From Calendula officinalis (Eukaryota > Streptophyta > Magnoliopsida > Asterales > Asteraceae): a DNA stretch of 64,000 nucleotides. The translations under genes were made by a program, and so were the position numbers. Positions 47,560 through 59,233 of this stretch are shown here, piece by piece (positions within the stretch are counted from its first letter, which is position 1; each line of letters begins with the position of its first letter). Where the stretch lies: positions 8,946,001 to 9,010,000 of the forward strand of contig OY970823.1 in the NCBI GenBank assembly GCA_963853835.1, written 5' to 3'. The notes beneath the pieces are model-generated. The model was given only the letters and a program-made list of their open reading frames with translations, had not been told where the DNA came from and searched no databases.

Positions 47560-48350
47560 TAGTCTATTTGTTGGATCACAAACTTATATCATTCGAATGT
47601 GTATTAGCAATCATTGAGACCATTGCCTACATTTGAGCAGTCATTTGCTAGCATGTTTCTTCTAGTGATCTAAGTCTCTCCTTCATTTCAACAACCTTTG
47701 CATTCTTCTCTTTAACCATCCTTAAAGCCTCACTACCATTAGGAATTTCCAAGAAGTGAGGATATAGCATCTAATCCTTGAGTTGGGACTTCAAGGAGTT
47801 GGGACTTCAAGGAGTTGGGACTGTAAAAAAAAGACAAATAAAATGTATACGAAAAAGCAAAAAATAATTTGTTTCTTAACATGATTATTATAAAATCATA
47901 AAACTACGGCAGCTGCTGGATAAAATAATTTGGCAGTGTCATATTTAAACAGAACACTTTAGTCAATCATTATACTCTAAAGACTCTCAACAACATAATT
48001 TTTGCAACTATAATTAACAGTTTACCTCCTCCTCAAGTAATCTAGCAAAGCTTTTTGTGCCTGTTGCGGGTTGAATCTCACCTTTGCATGACTGGCCTTT
48101 GCTCTCGCACTAATACGTCAATAACAATCACATTTAATATATATCTTTAAAATATATATTTAGATTCATAGATTGTGACAAAACATGCCATTTTTCAGAG
48201 TAGAAACAAGAAATGACCACTGATCAAGAAGTGCTCTCTCATCCATTCCTTAATTTCACGAGTATCATAATGAGCAACTTTAAGTTGCGACTTGATGTTT
48301 TTCCATTTACTTTTAAGTGACATCATCACCTAACCTCGACAACCTGGGAC
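47560..48350 (-). pseudogene. En/Spm (CACTA) Ptta-type transposase fragments
   Basis: Minus-strand exon-like pieces. 48350-48210: LKSKWKNIKSQLKVAHYD and, one frame over, LLDQWSFLVSTL. 48112-48034: an exon-like stretch bounded by AG and GTAAAC containing PATGTKSFARLLEEE. 47760-47640: a Lys/Glu-rich helical piece (MVKEKNAKVVEMKERLRSLE). The KWKNIKS, DQW and GTKSFAR blocks in this order match the plant transposase domain known as Ptta/En/Spm or Transposase_24. Frameshifts and stops make it non-functional. Assignment is from remembered family patterns. Confidence 0.55.
47774..47822. repeat. 16-17 bp tandem repeat
   Basis: GAGTTGGGACTTCAAG repeated about three times in a row. Confidence 0.85.
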
Positions 48351-48685
48351 AATATCAAACATGGTATGCAACAGAGATGAATAAATATGAATATTTGATT
48401 ATTTTAATGAAAAGATATGTTTTTATTACCTGTCAAGTTCTACTTCCATATACAACTTAAGTTTCAGCATTGGTGGCCTTATTTGACTCCTCCCTCAAAT
48501 GTCCAACCTACACATTGCTACATTCAAAATGCTAATCATCAATAAACTACTGTGTAAATGGATAAAATATTAATGCTTTATAAAATGCTTATTCATTTAA
48601 AATACATTTAGAAGACTTCTCCTTTTTCGTTGACTTTGACATGCTAAAAGAAAAGGAAATGCAATTATAAAAAGCTACATACAAA

Positions 48686-50250
48686 TTGAGCTTCATCTAG
48701 AGGAGTTAATGTACAATTAGGGAGGTAAGTATGATTTTGACGTTTTGCCCAAAGCCAAAAACGTTGATATTGAACTGGTATACCCAATTCTTTAGCTACT
48801 TCCTCCTGAAAAATTCAAATTCGGAAATTAATAGAAAATTTATTATTTTAAATGTGAGTATAATAATATAGATAAAGAGAGTGAGAGTGACCTTGAAAAG
48901 GTCAAAAGAAGTTTGCTTTTGGATACAGAAACTATGAACTTTATCATGATCCACTAAATCAATTTTTTTCCCTACTTGTTCATAAAGATTTTCATCACGA
49001 GCAACCTATTCACATAAATTTATTGGCTAAGACAAAATTAATATATAAAGCTCAATACTAATAAAAATAAAGTAAAAAAATTAGTATATAAATATGCTTC
49101 TGCTTATTCCTTACTTTTTTGCTACTCTTCTTCTTGTTCTTTCTTCAATCTAATACAGTTTGTTGTGCAAAAGGTGGGAAAAGAGTCAGATCTGGCAGGT
49201 TGGGCAATGGGTCAAAACAGGATTGGGTTGACCAACCAGAAAAAACACGTTTTATCCATTTTTCAATTTTCTTTTTTATGAACAACTAATGCTTTAATGT
49301 TATGATTCGAGATAAAATACAACCCAAATGGGCCACTTCATAAGTAAATAGGTCGAAATTGACACCTTTGAATACAAGATAATAAGAAAGTCACGAAATT
49401 TAAAAACTTACTCTCAGGTGCTCTGCTACGTCCTTTTCATCTACATTAAAGATTATTTTCTCTTTATCACTTTCACATATATACCCAAGCATATATGCAT
49501 TTGAATATATTGTAAAGTCAAAATGGAGAGTCATTAAACCCAGGATTTGCTTAAGGTAACTGTTCCAGAAGAGTAGAAAAAATTATGTCAGATATAACTT
49601 TCAAATTAAGTGGCTACATCCCAAGTCAATGTTATAGTTTTGACTTTTGGTTTTATTCCAAACTAAATAAGACTCTGGTTTATTCAGCTTTTAAGCAGTA
49701 TTAACACCCTTTTAAGTGGTTACTTTAAAAACTAATCAGAATTAAAAATCAAATCTTTTAACAAAAAGTCTAATAATGTAAGATGTTTAGCATGTTTTGG
49801 CCAAAAGTCACATTAGCATGATATTTATTTGCCCAATTACCTCTTCCTCACCCCATATTGTTCATCCAAAGCTCTCTATTGTCTTCTTTTGTTACACGTT
49901 CATCATCAATTTTCAGCCGACAAGAAACGCAAAAGCATTTAAGAGAAATTATATTTTTCATTTTTTATATAGTTTATTTATCATATATCTAATATTCCAA
50001 GTTCTAAAACTGGAAAAAAATGAGTTGACAGGTCGGCCGGTTTCCACCTGAACATTGAAGGTATATGTTTTTAGACCCGAACCCATTTTGACCCTTCCCA
50101 AACTTGCCCGTTTTGCCAATTCTGCCCATTAGCAATATTGTTGTACCATTGATCAGAGAGTGTTGGCCATATATAAGCATAATAATGTTCACCATGGACC
50201 TCACCACTGTGAGCCAATACACTGCATAAAACGACATTGAATCTATCTTA
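48686..50250 (-). pseudogene. UBP12: UBP12/13-like ubiquitin protease exon fragments
   Basis: Minus strand, in the gene's natural order. 50245-50150: AHSGEVHGEHYYAYIW and TLSDQWYN, the end of the USP catalytic domain with its His box. 49500-49410: NAYMLGYICESDKEKIIFN and DEKDVAEHLR. About 49165-49100: RLKKEQEEE with stops. 49005-48892: ARDENLYEQVGKKIDLVDHD and FCIQKQTSFDLFK. Then an intron 48891-48806 (GTCACT...TTTTTCAG). 48805-48686: EEVAKELGIPVQYQRFWLWA and KRQNHTYLPNC. These match, from memory, the region running from the catalytic domain into the ubiquitin-like C-terminal part of plant UBP12/UBP13 (USP7 relatives). The N-terminal MATH domain, the Cys box and the extreme C-terminus are absent, and stops are present. 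A pseudogene fragment, not an active gene. Confidence 0.8.
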
Positions 50251-50514
50251 GCAGCAAAATGCAAAATATTGATATCCACCCCAATATGTGGGGAAAACAT
50301 TAAAAAATAAATATAAAATTATATACCTATGCAGAGTATAGAGATTGTGAACACTTGATAGTCATCATGTGGCAAGTTTCAAGCTCTCTCTCATATTCAC
50401 AGTTAATAAGGCCAACTTCAACCTCAGCATCAAAATGCTTAACGTAAGAGTTTTAGCATTCAATGCAACATTAATACTCCATAATGAATTAGTTCTTACC
50501 TTGTATACCAGACG

Positions 50515-50640
50515 AAACCTACCCTTCCCAATTTTGTTATCCGAAGAAAAGTAGTTTGTTGTAGTTTCAAACTTTCAATTGTCTTCAAATCATATTGCAA
50601 TGATTGTTCTGTTAAGATCTCCATTTCAACTGTAAAATCT
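50515..50640 (-). pseudogene. Receptor-like kinase fragment (glycine-rich loop)
   Basis: Minus strand: LTEQSLQYDLKTIE, then in a shifted frame FSSDNKIGKGRFRLVYK, followed by GTAAGA (a donor-like site). This matches the start of the kinase domain of plant receptor-like kinases of the cysteine-rich or S-locus type, where the pattern is SLQFDxxTI...FSxxNKxGxGxFGxVYK. Only the loop exon is visible; the catalytic loop is missing. Neighbouring fragments on the same strand belong to other genes, which supports capture. Confidence 0.6.
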
Positions 50641-50904
50641 TACAACAAGCAATCAGAGTGACAAACCATCTATTTGTGTTCAGGTATAAACAACAACTTG
50701 CATAATCTTTAACCTCTGCCATAAATGGTTTATAGTTCCCTAATATACTTATGCCTTATGCTCAAAAACAACTTTGTGTTTACCTGCTAATCGTTGTAAT
50801 TTGTTAGGTACTTGGCACTTCAAAAGACTGTATATTCAAACCTATGACTTCAAAAGATCCTCCCCCAGACACATTTAAATCTGAGCAAACTTGCAGCTAA
50901 ACAA

Positions 50905-51047
50905 ACCCTAATATATGATTCAGCCATTCAGGTATACCATACAATTTAGCACCTACAGTCCACACTTGCTTAATTCTCTCTAACGTTTCCTTTAAACCTA
51001 TATGCTTCAAATCACCATCACCATGAATACGCATAACAATATCTTTC
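50905..51047 (-). pseudogene. Unrecognised exon-like fragment
   Basis: An open minus-strand piece of about 47 codons, containing KDIVMRIHGDGDLKHIGLKE and RIKQVWTVGAKLYGIPEW. Its composition and regularity look like true protein rather than noise, but I cannot name the family. A second such piece lies at 50465-50355 (HFDAEVEVGLINCEYEREL). Both are on the same strand as the captured fragments nearby. Confidence 0.4.
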
Positions 51048-51734
51048 CATTAACTAATATGTGAAACGAATTGATTAATCAAAAACATAAAAATTAGTTA
51101 CCCTGTTCCCCGACGTGAACAGCTAGCGTATCCTGAATCTAATTCCAAGCTGTTGTGTACGCTATGCCTTCATTACCCTGTAGAAATTAAAAGAATAAAA
51201 GTGGATTTTACAATTAACAGAAGCATAATTTTGGAGAAGAAGAAATATAAATATGAAATTAAGAATGGAGAGATGAACGGCGGTGAATTATTTTGTACAT
51301 ATCATGTATATGTTAAGGAAAGCTCAGGTTATGAAAAAGTTTAGAGTTGTTTATACCAGGCAATTTTGTAAGTGAGAAATCGATGAATCGTAGATGTCAA
51401 GCTTAAACGTGATACTGAAAGCAAGCGTTTAAAAGAAGAAACATGAAGGCGGTGGCAGCAACGGGCGGGTGGCGGTCTTCAAGTGGGCTTCGCAAGCTGG
51501 ACGTCGACGTGGGCATTGCAATTCTCTATTTGCATATAGATAAATGATGTATTCATTATTATTAAACGAACCACTAAATTTATTTTTCACACATTTTCGG
51601 GCCACAGTATAATACATAATAATATCCAGCCCAACGTTTTTTATATTAATCTATGAAGGCCCAAAATGTAATCAGAGATTTGCCCATGTATTCATCAAGG
51701 GAACCCTAGAACGACCAATTAGCCAACAAACTAA

Positions 51735-52104
51735 GCATCTCCAACCATAAACTCTATAAAACTCACTCTTTCTCTATAATTGGTGGGTCCATTCACTCTA
51801 AACATAACCTCAACTCCAACCATAAACTTTATCAATCCATCTAAAACAAGTGGGACTCATAAAAATCATATTTTTAATTAATTTATTTTACATCACAAAG
51901 GAAAATTAGTTAAAGATGTGTGGGGTACATAGATAGAGGCATGGATAGAGGGGATACCCTCTCACTTCAAATATAGAGGGAGCTTTTTTCTAACTCTATA
52001 TTTAGAGTGAGGCTATATTTAGAGCGAGGGATAGAGGTGGGTTGGAGGAGAAAAAACTTCAAATATAAAGATAGAGGGGTTGATAAGGTGGGTTGGAGAT
52101 GCTC
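51735..52104. mobile_element. Tourist/PIF-like MITE
   Basis: 370 bp with inverted ends GCATCTCCAACC and GGTTGGAGATGC and a 3-bp TAA duplication (51732-51734, 52105-52107). Subterminal repeats CTCTAT / ATAGAG occur in both halves. No coding capacity. Size, TIR and TAA duplication fit PIF/Harbinger-derived MITEs. Confidence 0.75.
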
Positions 52105-52107
52105 TAA

Positions 52108-53120
52108 ATCTTCAACCGATCTAGCAGGCGACGGGATCTTGGTACCTCCGGCGAATAGATTTTGCACGGTGGAAACCTGATTCTAGATGCCAGACTGTGA
52201 TTCAAGAAAAAAATGCAGTTATCCAAACACATTTTTATAATAATTTAGGGCTGATTAAATTCTCAAAATGATACATATGCAGTTTTTCAAAAAAATTACA
52301 ATACATAATTTGAATCACAATTTTACAATTGTTTTTCTTTCCTCCACCGCATTATTATAAAAAAGTGATTTCATACTTTTAAAACAGGTTAGGGTTTAAA
52401 GCAGGTTTTTATATAGTCTTAAAACAATGTCATGTCTTGATTTTACTTTTCGTGTAAATTGCAAGTTATCTTTGGATACACTTTAAAAGGTATACTTGGT
52501 TTTGAAAAAAAACAGAATGCACAAGTTTGACGGATAAAGAGTAAGTCGTTTTGACTCTATATGATTATATGCATTATCATATGTCAATTTAAAGCAAAAG
52601 CTTTTATATTGACTGTATATCTGCCAAATTAGTATATATTTCCGTTAAAATTGTTTTGACTTTCTAAAAAGTCAAAGCTGGTATAAATTGGTAGTAAAAA
52701 TGAAATGTAAATTTTATAAAGTTTCAATTCATAGATTCAAAAAACCAAATGACGATTTTGGATTTACTTCTCACGACGGTCGTCTGAATCACGCTTTTTT
52801 GTAAAGCTGTGACGAACTGATGTATTCATACAATTATTTCTGATGGTTTTAAGATCGCATTCTATGATGTTAATTTCAGAATTTTTTGTTTTGGCGAACA
52901 AAATGATGATTGTTTAATTATTCCGATTGGATTAACAAACCTCCTGCTCATTCTGAATGTTCGTCTTCGTGCTATTAGTTTCAGATTATAGCTGTTTGTT
53001 TTCAAGTTTTGCGCGATGATGAGATGTGTTAATGAGATTGAAAGATCTTTGATTTTATTATAATAAAGTCCTTTTCTGAGTGCTTCATATTAGTCTTCCC
53101 GTAATTTCTTTTTAGTGGAT
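52108..53120. other. AT-rich, no gene seen
   Basis: No domain-bearing frame and no terminal repeats recognised in about 1 kb. Confidence 0.4.
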
Positions 53121-53201
53121 GTTTGGGAAGTCTTATTTAGAGTGGCTTATCACTTATAAGTTTATAAACTATAAGCCCCTCTAAATAAGTTTTTCCCAAA
53201 C
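53121..53201. mobile_element. Short foldback / mini-MITE
   Basis: GTTTGGGAAGTCTTATTTAGAG at the left is mirrored by CTCTAAATAAG, then CCCAAAC, at the right. The 81 bp can fold almost completely. No clear target duplication. Confidence 0.6.
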
Positions 53202-53789
53202 CCCCTTAATTTATAGTTTCTGTAAAAAATTATAGTTATAAATATTAAGGGTCTGATGTTTGACTTTTTGGATTAACTTTAATGCCATTATGTTGAATCA
53301 CTTGAATCCAGCACCGAATATTAAATATTTCTCTTTATTGATCTAGTTGGTTAATTAGATAGTCTAACTAGACATCAAGTGTAACATGTTGTATTATCGC
53401 ATTTATTACGAGTTTGTTTTATTATGTCCAGACTTTTTTAGGGAATATTATTATTTTAACAAGTGCTAAGGACACATATCATATTTATTAATTAATATAT
53501 TTATAACATTAAATTTTATTAAAAAAGTTTTTGTCAATGAAAATTAAATACTATTGTATATATAGCATTTTACAGATGTTATCACTATTCATAAATAGTT
53601 CATGAATAGGTTTTTTAAGGTGTTTTTTTGTTGTTTTCAACTTTATCTTTAAATCTTTCATTATTTTTTATGGTGTATATATGATGACTTTTTTTATACA
53701 ACAATAATAAGATTTTTTTATAGTGTATCTTATTTATTTATTTGAACTATATTATATAATTATCTACTTTAACAAAATGAAATTACTCA
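53202..53789. other. AT-rich, no gene seen
   Basis: No coding signal or recognisable repeat ends. Confidence 0.4.
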
Positions 53790-53957
53790 TTTACTCTTAC
53801 TTTTTACTTTTCGATATCATTAACCTTACTTTATTCAAAAGGTGTAGGATCGATTCCTTGCTAATCATCTAATTAATCTATTTTAATCATCATTATAAAC
53901 TTTTGCCTCAAAAATCGTGAAATCCAAAGTTTGTCACTTATTTTGAATCGGAGGAAG
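53790..53957. mobile_element. Truncated Stowaway-like MITE
   Basis: Ends CACTTATTTTGAATCGGAGG followed by AAG and TA. Upstream it is collinear with the reverse complement of the Stowaway copy at 57512 (TAATCTATTTTAAT, TTTGCCTCAAAAA). The left terminus is not recognisable. Confidence 0.65.
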
Positions 53958-54288
53958 TATAATATAAGGGGCTGATTTTTGTACCACATGTTTTAACTTA
54001 TGTACCACAAAAAATGATTTATGTAGTTGAATATTTTACAGAAATAGTTGTACATTGTGGTGTAGACATCAAAATTTGTGGTATAAAAATTAACTCCCTG
54101 TAATATTTGTATACAAATTAAGTAAAATTGTAACTAATCCAACATGTTTGCACATCTTACAAATGTCAACTAAGATTATAATTGTCCAAGTTACCCTAAC
54201 GAAAATGATAAAATGTTAGCTTTAAATATGATGTGTATATTTACATTCAGTTGTGAAGCGCAGACCCCAACGCCTCGTCTATATACAT

Positions 54289-54728
54289 CAAGGTTCTAAA
54301 AAGCGCAATGCGCGGCGTGACGACACCGTCAAGCCTTAAGCATGGCGAGCCGTGGCGAGGCATGGCGTTCTTTAAGACGTGACTCAAGACGGCGATTTTT
54401 TTATCATAATTATATATATATGTATATCAAGTTCAAAAATAATTATAATATCTATTAATTAATAGGATTTTCATATGTGAAGTTTATAAAAAAAATATTT
54501 AATCTAAATTTACAATTACATCCTATTATTTTTTTCAAGAAACAAAAAAAAATTTAAATTTTTTTTAAATTTTACAAGACATTTCGAAAAAATTCGCGGT
54601 AAGGCGCCTTACGTCGTCTTATCGCGTTTTTTTCTCGCCACGCCTTAAAGTGCCGCCATGGTCTATTTCGTAACGGCGGAGTCGCGACTCACGCCTTGGC
54701 GCCGCTATGGCGCGTTTTTACGGCCTTG
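54289..54728. mobile_element. hAT-like MITE, copy 1
   Basis: 440 bp, CAAGGTTCTAAAAAGCGC to GCGCGTTTTTACGGCCTTG (inverted ends), with a perfect 8-bp duplication ATATACAT (54281-54288, 54729-54736). GC-rich ends (GGCGCGGCG-type words) flank an AT-rich middle. The 8-bp duplication fits hAT transposons. No coding capacity. Confidence 0.85.
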
Positions 54729-54755
54729 ATATACATTGATAAATGTTATTATAGG

Positions 54756-55200
54756 CAAGGTTCTAAAAGATGCAAGGCGCGGCGTGGCGGCACCATCAAG
54801 CCTTGAGCACGGCGAGTTGAGGAGAGTCATGACGTTTTTTAAGGCGTGACTTAAGGCGACAAATATTTTAATATAATTTTTGTATATATGTATATCAAAT
54901 TCAAAAACAATTATATATCTGTTGATTTACATGATTTTCATATGTGAATTTATAATAAACAAATGTTAAATCTAAATTTATAATTACATCTCATCATTTT
55001 TTTTTTTTCAAAAAAATATCATTTTTTCAAAAAAAAATTTCAAATTTTACAAGATATTTTAAAAAAACTCGCCATAAAACGCGCCTTACGCCGCGGCCTT
55101 ATCACATTTTTTTCCCGCCACGCCTTACACTACCGCCATGAACTGTTTCGTAACGGCGGACTCGCGCCTCACGCCTTGGCGCTACCAAGGCGCCGCCTTG
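54756..55200. mobile_element. hAT-like MITE, copy 2
   Basis: Starts CAAGGTTCTAAAAGATGC and ends GGCGCCGCCTTG. Same orientation and collinear with copy 1 over its whole length, but diverged. Only 27 bp separate the copies. No clear 8-bp duplication is visible here. A further degraded fragment (GGCGTGGTGTGGTGTCAAG) lies near 55470. Confidence 0.75.
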
Positions 55201-57511
55201 ACACGCTTAAGTAATGGGTTATTGTAAAGAAATATAGTAAGTGGATTTTTAATGTAATTTAGCAATTAAGGGTTGAGTTAAAATAGTTCAATCCATGCCA
55301 TAAAGTTTGGTTGATATGGTTATACATACGATTGAACTATTTTAATGCCACTAAATACTATTCGTCCAAGGTTTAAACGAAAACAATAGTATTTAAATCA
55401 AAGTTTTAAAAAGAAGGTTTAAACGAAAACAATAGTTTTAAATCAAAGTTTTAAAACAATAGGATTTAAGGCGTGGTGTGGTGTCAAGTCATGACGAACC
55501 ATAGTCGTCTATTGTGTTTTCCATGGCCCGATATATATTTTTATATAATTTAAAGTTAATGTTAATCCATGATGTATCCAATGATTTTTTTTGTGGCAAT
55601 AATGGGAAAAAAATGTTGGCTGACTAAGGTCGAATGTCGATATATGTTTTTTTGAACGGCTAAGAGGCACATCCTAAAATCTACATTATCTTTGTCCGTA
55701 ATATTATTTAAACTCACATTCTTTTGCGATGTATAAGCATCGTATACCGTTGCGCTATCAAACCTTTGGTGAATGACATTGAAGAAAGAACTTTCTCTGA
55801 ATCTTTTTATGATAGGAAATTGAAAATTTTCATTGTTTAACTAAATTTATGTGAAATAACTGTAAACGGTCAGTTATGGTATTGCTCTAAATAAATGGTC
55901 GTATAATATTTTAGATTTTAGGAAAAACAGAACATAATAAACTCATTACATTATTGTAATTAAAAATCATTTTATTTAACCACCAAACATTTCTTATGTC
56001 AATTCTTTGATGTTATATATAAAACAGTGGAATTTATTTCATTTATGAACCTATTTCATTTTGTCAATATCTTTTTTGAATTCTCCCTACAAATGAAATT
56101 CTTTTAGGCTCTAATACCAGTTGTTAGGTCATAAGACTATGCGTAAGGGGTTATCAAACTCATGTTTGATTACTGCTGTCACATCAACTTTTTCTTTTCC
56201 GAGTAATTCCGACCAAACGCATGACAAACCTTGACAAAACCCACGTAGGATTGACCAAACCCTTTCCCCTTCGAAATTACCCCCTTCACTTTCGAAAGCA
56301 AGCGACCCAATCCCCCTTGAGGACGTGTCGCATATAAGCCATGTAAGGGGGACGTGTCGCGGTGGACAGGGGCGTCATCGAAATTTTAAGTGCCCTATGC
56401 GAAAATACAAAAATGACCCCCATAAATACAAGATTTTTATAAAAATTTGGACTTTCTAATTCTTTTTTTATCAAAATATTTAGTTGGCTTAAATTTTAAT
56501 ATTATATATATAAGATATGTACTTCGTATAATAATTGGGCCCCTATAAAATATGGGGCATGTGCAGCTGCACCTCCTCAAAGACACCCCTTACGGTGGAG
56601 GGGACAACCAATGATGGTCTCCGGGCAACTAACTATTACGCTTAGTCTAACAACTGTAGTATCGAATCTATATGTAAAAATTAAGAACTATGTAAAAATT
56701 AAGCTCAATATGTCCAATTATTTATTCATACCATAAATCTCACGTTTTGTGTAGAATCCAAAACATTGTCAGAAAGATAATTGACAGAAAGATGTAAAAG
56801 ATGTAGATTAACCTACGACAAAGCGCTCTTGCTTATAACTAGCGGATAATACTCCGCGCGATATTGTGATAATTTTTTTTCATATGACACCTAAATGATG
56901 GTTTACATCAGTAAATTACACCATCTAAAAATTATATATAACAGAGTCACAATCGAAATTATCTTCTACGTTAAGAGAAAAAAATCAAATATTTCTATAA
57001 AACTAAAAAATAAATAAATATTTTTCAATATTCTTTATATTATAAAATTTAGGGGGTAAAATATTATTTTATAAGTGTGAAATATATAAGATTCAAGTTT
57101 ATGGGATAAAAGGAAAAAAAATACTTTAAAGTCTAGGGGGTATATTGTTATTTTTGGCTTAGAATAAAGGAAAACAAGGGTGGACCTAATAGGGCTCCGA
57201 GCTCGGATCCGACACGGAGGGAATTTTAGCTACTGCAGAAGGAACCATTGGGACAAACCCACTTTTGGTTAACACTTGCGCTTTGAAATATTCAAATCAT
57301 AAAAAAGTTCAAATAAGACAATAGTGTACTGTTCATGCTTGATGGAAAATGTTATATAACAAGTACAGTGGTAATCGCGCTTCGCTGCGAGCTTTTGTTT
57401 TTGATTTTTGTCGGAAGAAATATATAAAACTACAATACTTCGATTTTTTTAAGGCAATACTATTACTAACATACAAATTATTAATATAAATTAACTTTAA
57501 TAAAATATATA
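55201..57511. other. Intergenic, decayed repeats only
   Basis: No gene. At 56108-56130 the minus strand reads PBS-like TGGTATTAGAGC next to an LTR-like end (CTAACA), a probable trace of another copia element. 56280-56590 shows hAT-like debris words (GGGGCGTCATCGAAATTTT) that I cannot bound. The rest is AT-rich without structure I can name. Confidence 0.35.
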
Positions 57512-57825
57512 CTTCCTCTGTATCAAAATAAGTGATACAAATTGGCTTATATGTTTTTTGAGGTAAAAGATTAAAATAGATGTTAAAATAGATTAAAGTA
57601 CATAGTTAGTGGAGAATATGTCCCACTTTTCTTGAATAAAGTGATATTAATGAGTCTTAAAAGTAAAAGTAAGGGTATAAGGGTAATTTTCACTTTATTA
57701 AAGTGGATATTTAGTGGTTATAGGTCCCACTATTTTTATCAAATAAGGAAAATTTTCAAAGTGTGTTACTTATTTTGGTACACTCCAAAATAAAAAGTGT
57801 GTCAGTTATTTTAATACGGAGGAAG
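57512..57825. mobile_element. Stowaway-like MITE
   Basis: 314 bp with inverted ends CTTCCTCTGTATCAAAATAA and TTATTTTAATACGGAGGAAG and a TA duplication on both sides (57510-57511, 57826-57827). Ends and TA target are those of Tc1/mariner-derived Stowaway MITEs. No coding capacity. Confidence 0.9.
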
Positions 57826-57827
57826 TA

Positions 57828-59053
57828 TATATACTTGCTAACATTTAATTAATTCTTAAAATTTATCAATTTTTGCTCTTACTTATTATTTATACATAAA
57901 ACATTGTAAATTCAAATTGTCAGCTACTTAGCTTATCATATGTTTTAAGTTGCTTTCTACCATTTATTTTTCTTAAATAAATGTTCGTTAAATATAAACA
58001 TTCAAGAATACATTACCAACCCTCATGTTTTCATAATAGTTATCACATCATATTTGATTAAACTATTTTAATCTAGATTTTTTATTTACTTCATAATTAT
58101 AATTTGATTTTTTATTTAATTAATAATAATAATAATAATATTTTGTTTATATAAGCAGATAACAGTTATTTATAATTGTGTAGTACATGTAATATTTATG
58201 TCCACAAATTAAAAAAAATAAACTATGAAGAGAGTGTAAAAGGGCAAAAGTGGATTAATTGATAAAACACTTTTATCCTGCATGCAAACAAAAAAAAAGC
58301 AGATGTAGTGGATTAAATAATTTAAAAATATTTTGTCCAATTAGATGTCTTGCTCCATGTTACTATCAGTGGAATCAAGCACATAGTATCACAATCTCAT
58401 TTAAAACGGAGTTTTCCAACAGATGGTCATTTATTATGGAGTTTTCAATAGATGGTCATTTATTACTGGTTGAAAATCAAACGGTGTTTTACTTCCTAAT
58501 GAACAGTAATAACCTACGGCTAATGTATATATAGAGAATAAATGATATACAACTCTCACAAAGAAATCCTAAAACTAGTCTTAATGTTTATCTTCATATC
58601 TTCGTTTAGTATTATGTTCGAGTAATCTTCATTCTCGGATCGACTGGTTCTCAAACCGAATGGTCACTTGGTTGAGACATAGTAGACAAATTTGCATACA
58701 AATTATTTTTCATTTAAACACATTTTCAATTATCTGTTACATTATTTGTTCATATGGACGATCAATGCTCTCTAATTTTCCCATGGTGAGTTAATATATC
58801 ATAAAAGAGACACTACTTGAATTAATGTCAATTGCAAATCAATATTAATTTTATAAGTTTTTTAAGCAAACCTACGTAATTTTTGGAAAGTTCCACATCT
58901 AAGATTATGTACGTGAAATTCACACACTTACTATCACCATATATTAAACATTGCATATTTCCCTTACAAAATTTAAAACAATGATAATCCCCATAATACA
59001 TGTTATACATGATATAACTTTTAGAGGACAAAATATCTAAATGTTTTGAGAAA
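57828..59053. other. AT-rich, no gene seen
   Basis: Contains a short (AAT)n run near 58125-58141 and only chance frames. Nothing else supported. Confidence 0.4.
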
Positions 59054-59233
59054 AATATGAGTAAATTACACCAATGGTCCTTAAGGTATGTACCAAATTT
59101 CACCAATAGTCTTTTAGTTTAAAAAAATTATACTAGTAGTCCTTATTTACGAAACGTTTTGCACCGATGGTCATTTTGACTAACGACCGTTAAATAATTC
59201 TGTTAAATGAAGGGTATTTTTGTAGGAAAACAT
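59054..59233. repeat. TIR-like repeat adjoining E4
   Basis: TAAATTACACCAATGGTCCT and repeated TCACCAATAGTC/CCGATGGTC words, then CGACCGTTAAATAATTCTG. The layout (TAAATTACA start, CCAATGGTCC repeats, AACGACCGTTAA end) resembles the TIR of the MULE at 45020 in design but not in sequence. E4 appears to be inserted next to or in this repeat; the other half is outside the window. Confidence 0.45.

Larger units (their letters stand above)
47175..51656 (-). mobile_element. Putative gene-capturing Helitron
   Basis: Interval from the 3' terminus at 47175 to an undefined 5' end near 51.65 kb. It contains same-strand exon fragments of at least three unrelated genes (En/Spm-type transposase, UBP12/13-like protease, receptor-like kinase), with introns still in place for the protease. 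Multi-gene, same-orientation, intron-retaining capture is typical of plant Helitrons. The 5' TC end is not fixed; a candidate is TCATAGATTAATATAAAA at 51656 (minus), but its flanking base is not the expected A. Confidence 0.5.

Noticed and set aside
48686..49005. A functional UBP12 gene
   Set aside because: No MATH domain, no catalytic Cys box, stops in the KEQEEE exon and shortened order; a captured fragment fits better.
51967..52167. Minus-strand 66-codon frame
   Set aside because: Lies across the right half of the Tourist-like MITE; chance frame.
58259..59106. Frames of about 90 codons on both strands
   Set aside because: AT-rich, no domain, no homologous pattern; probably chance.
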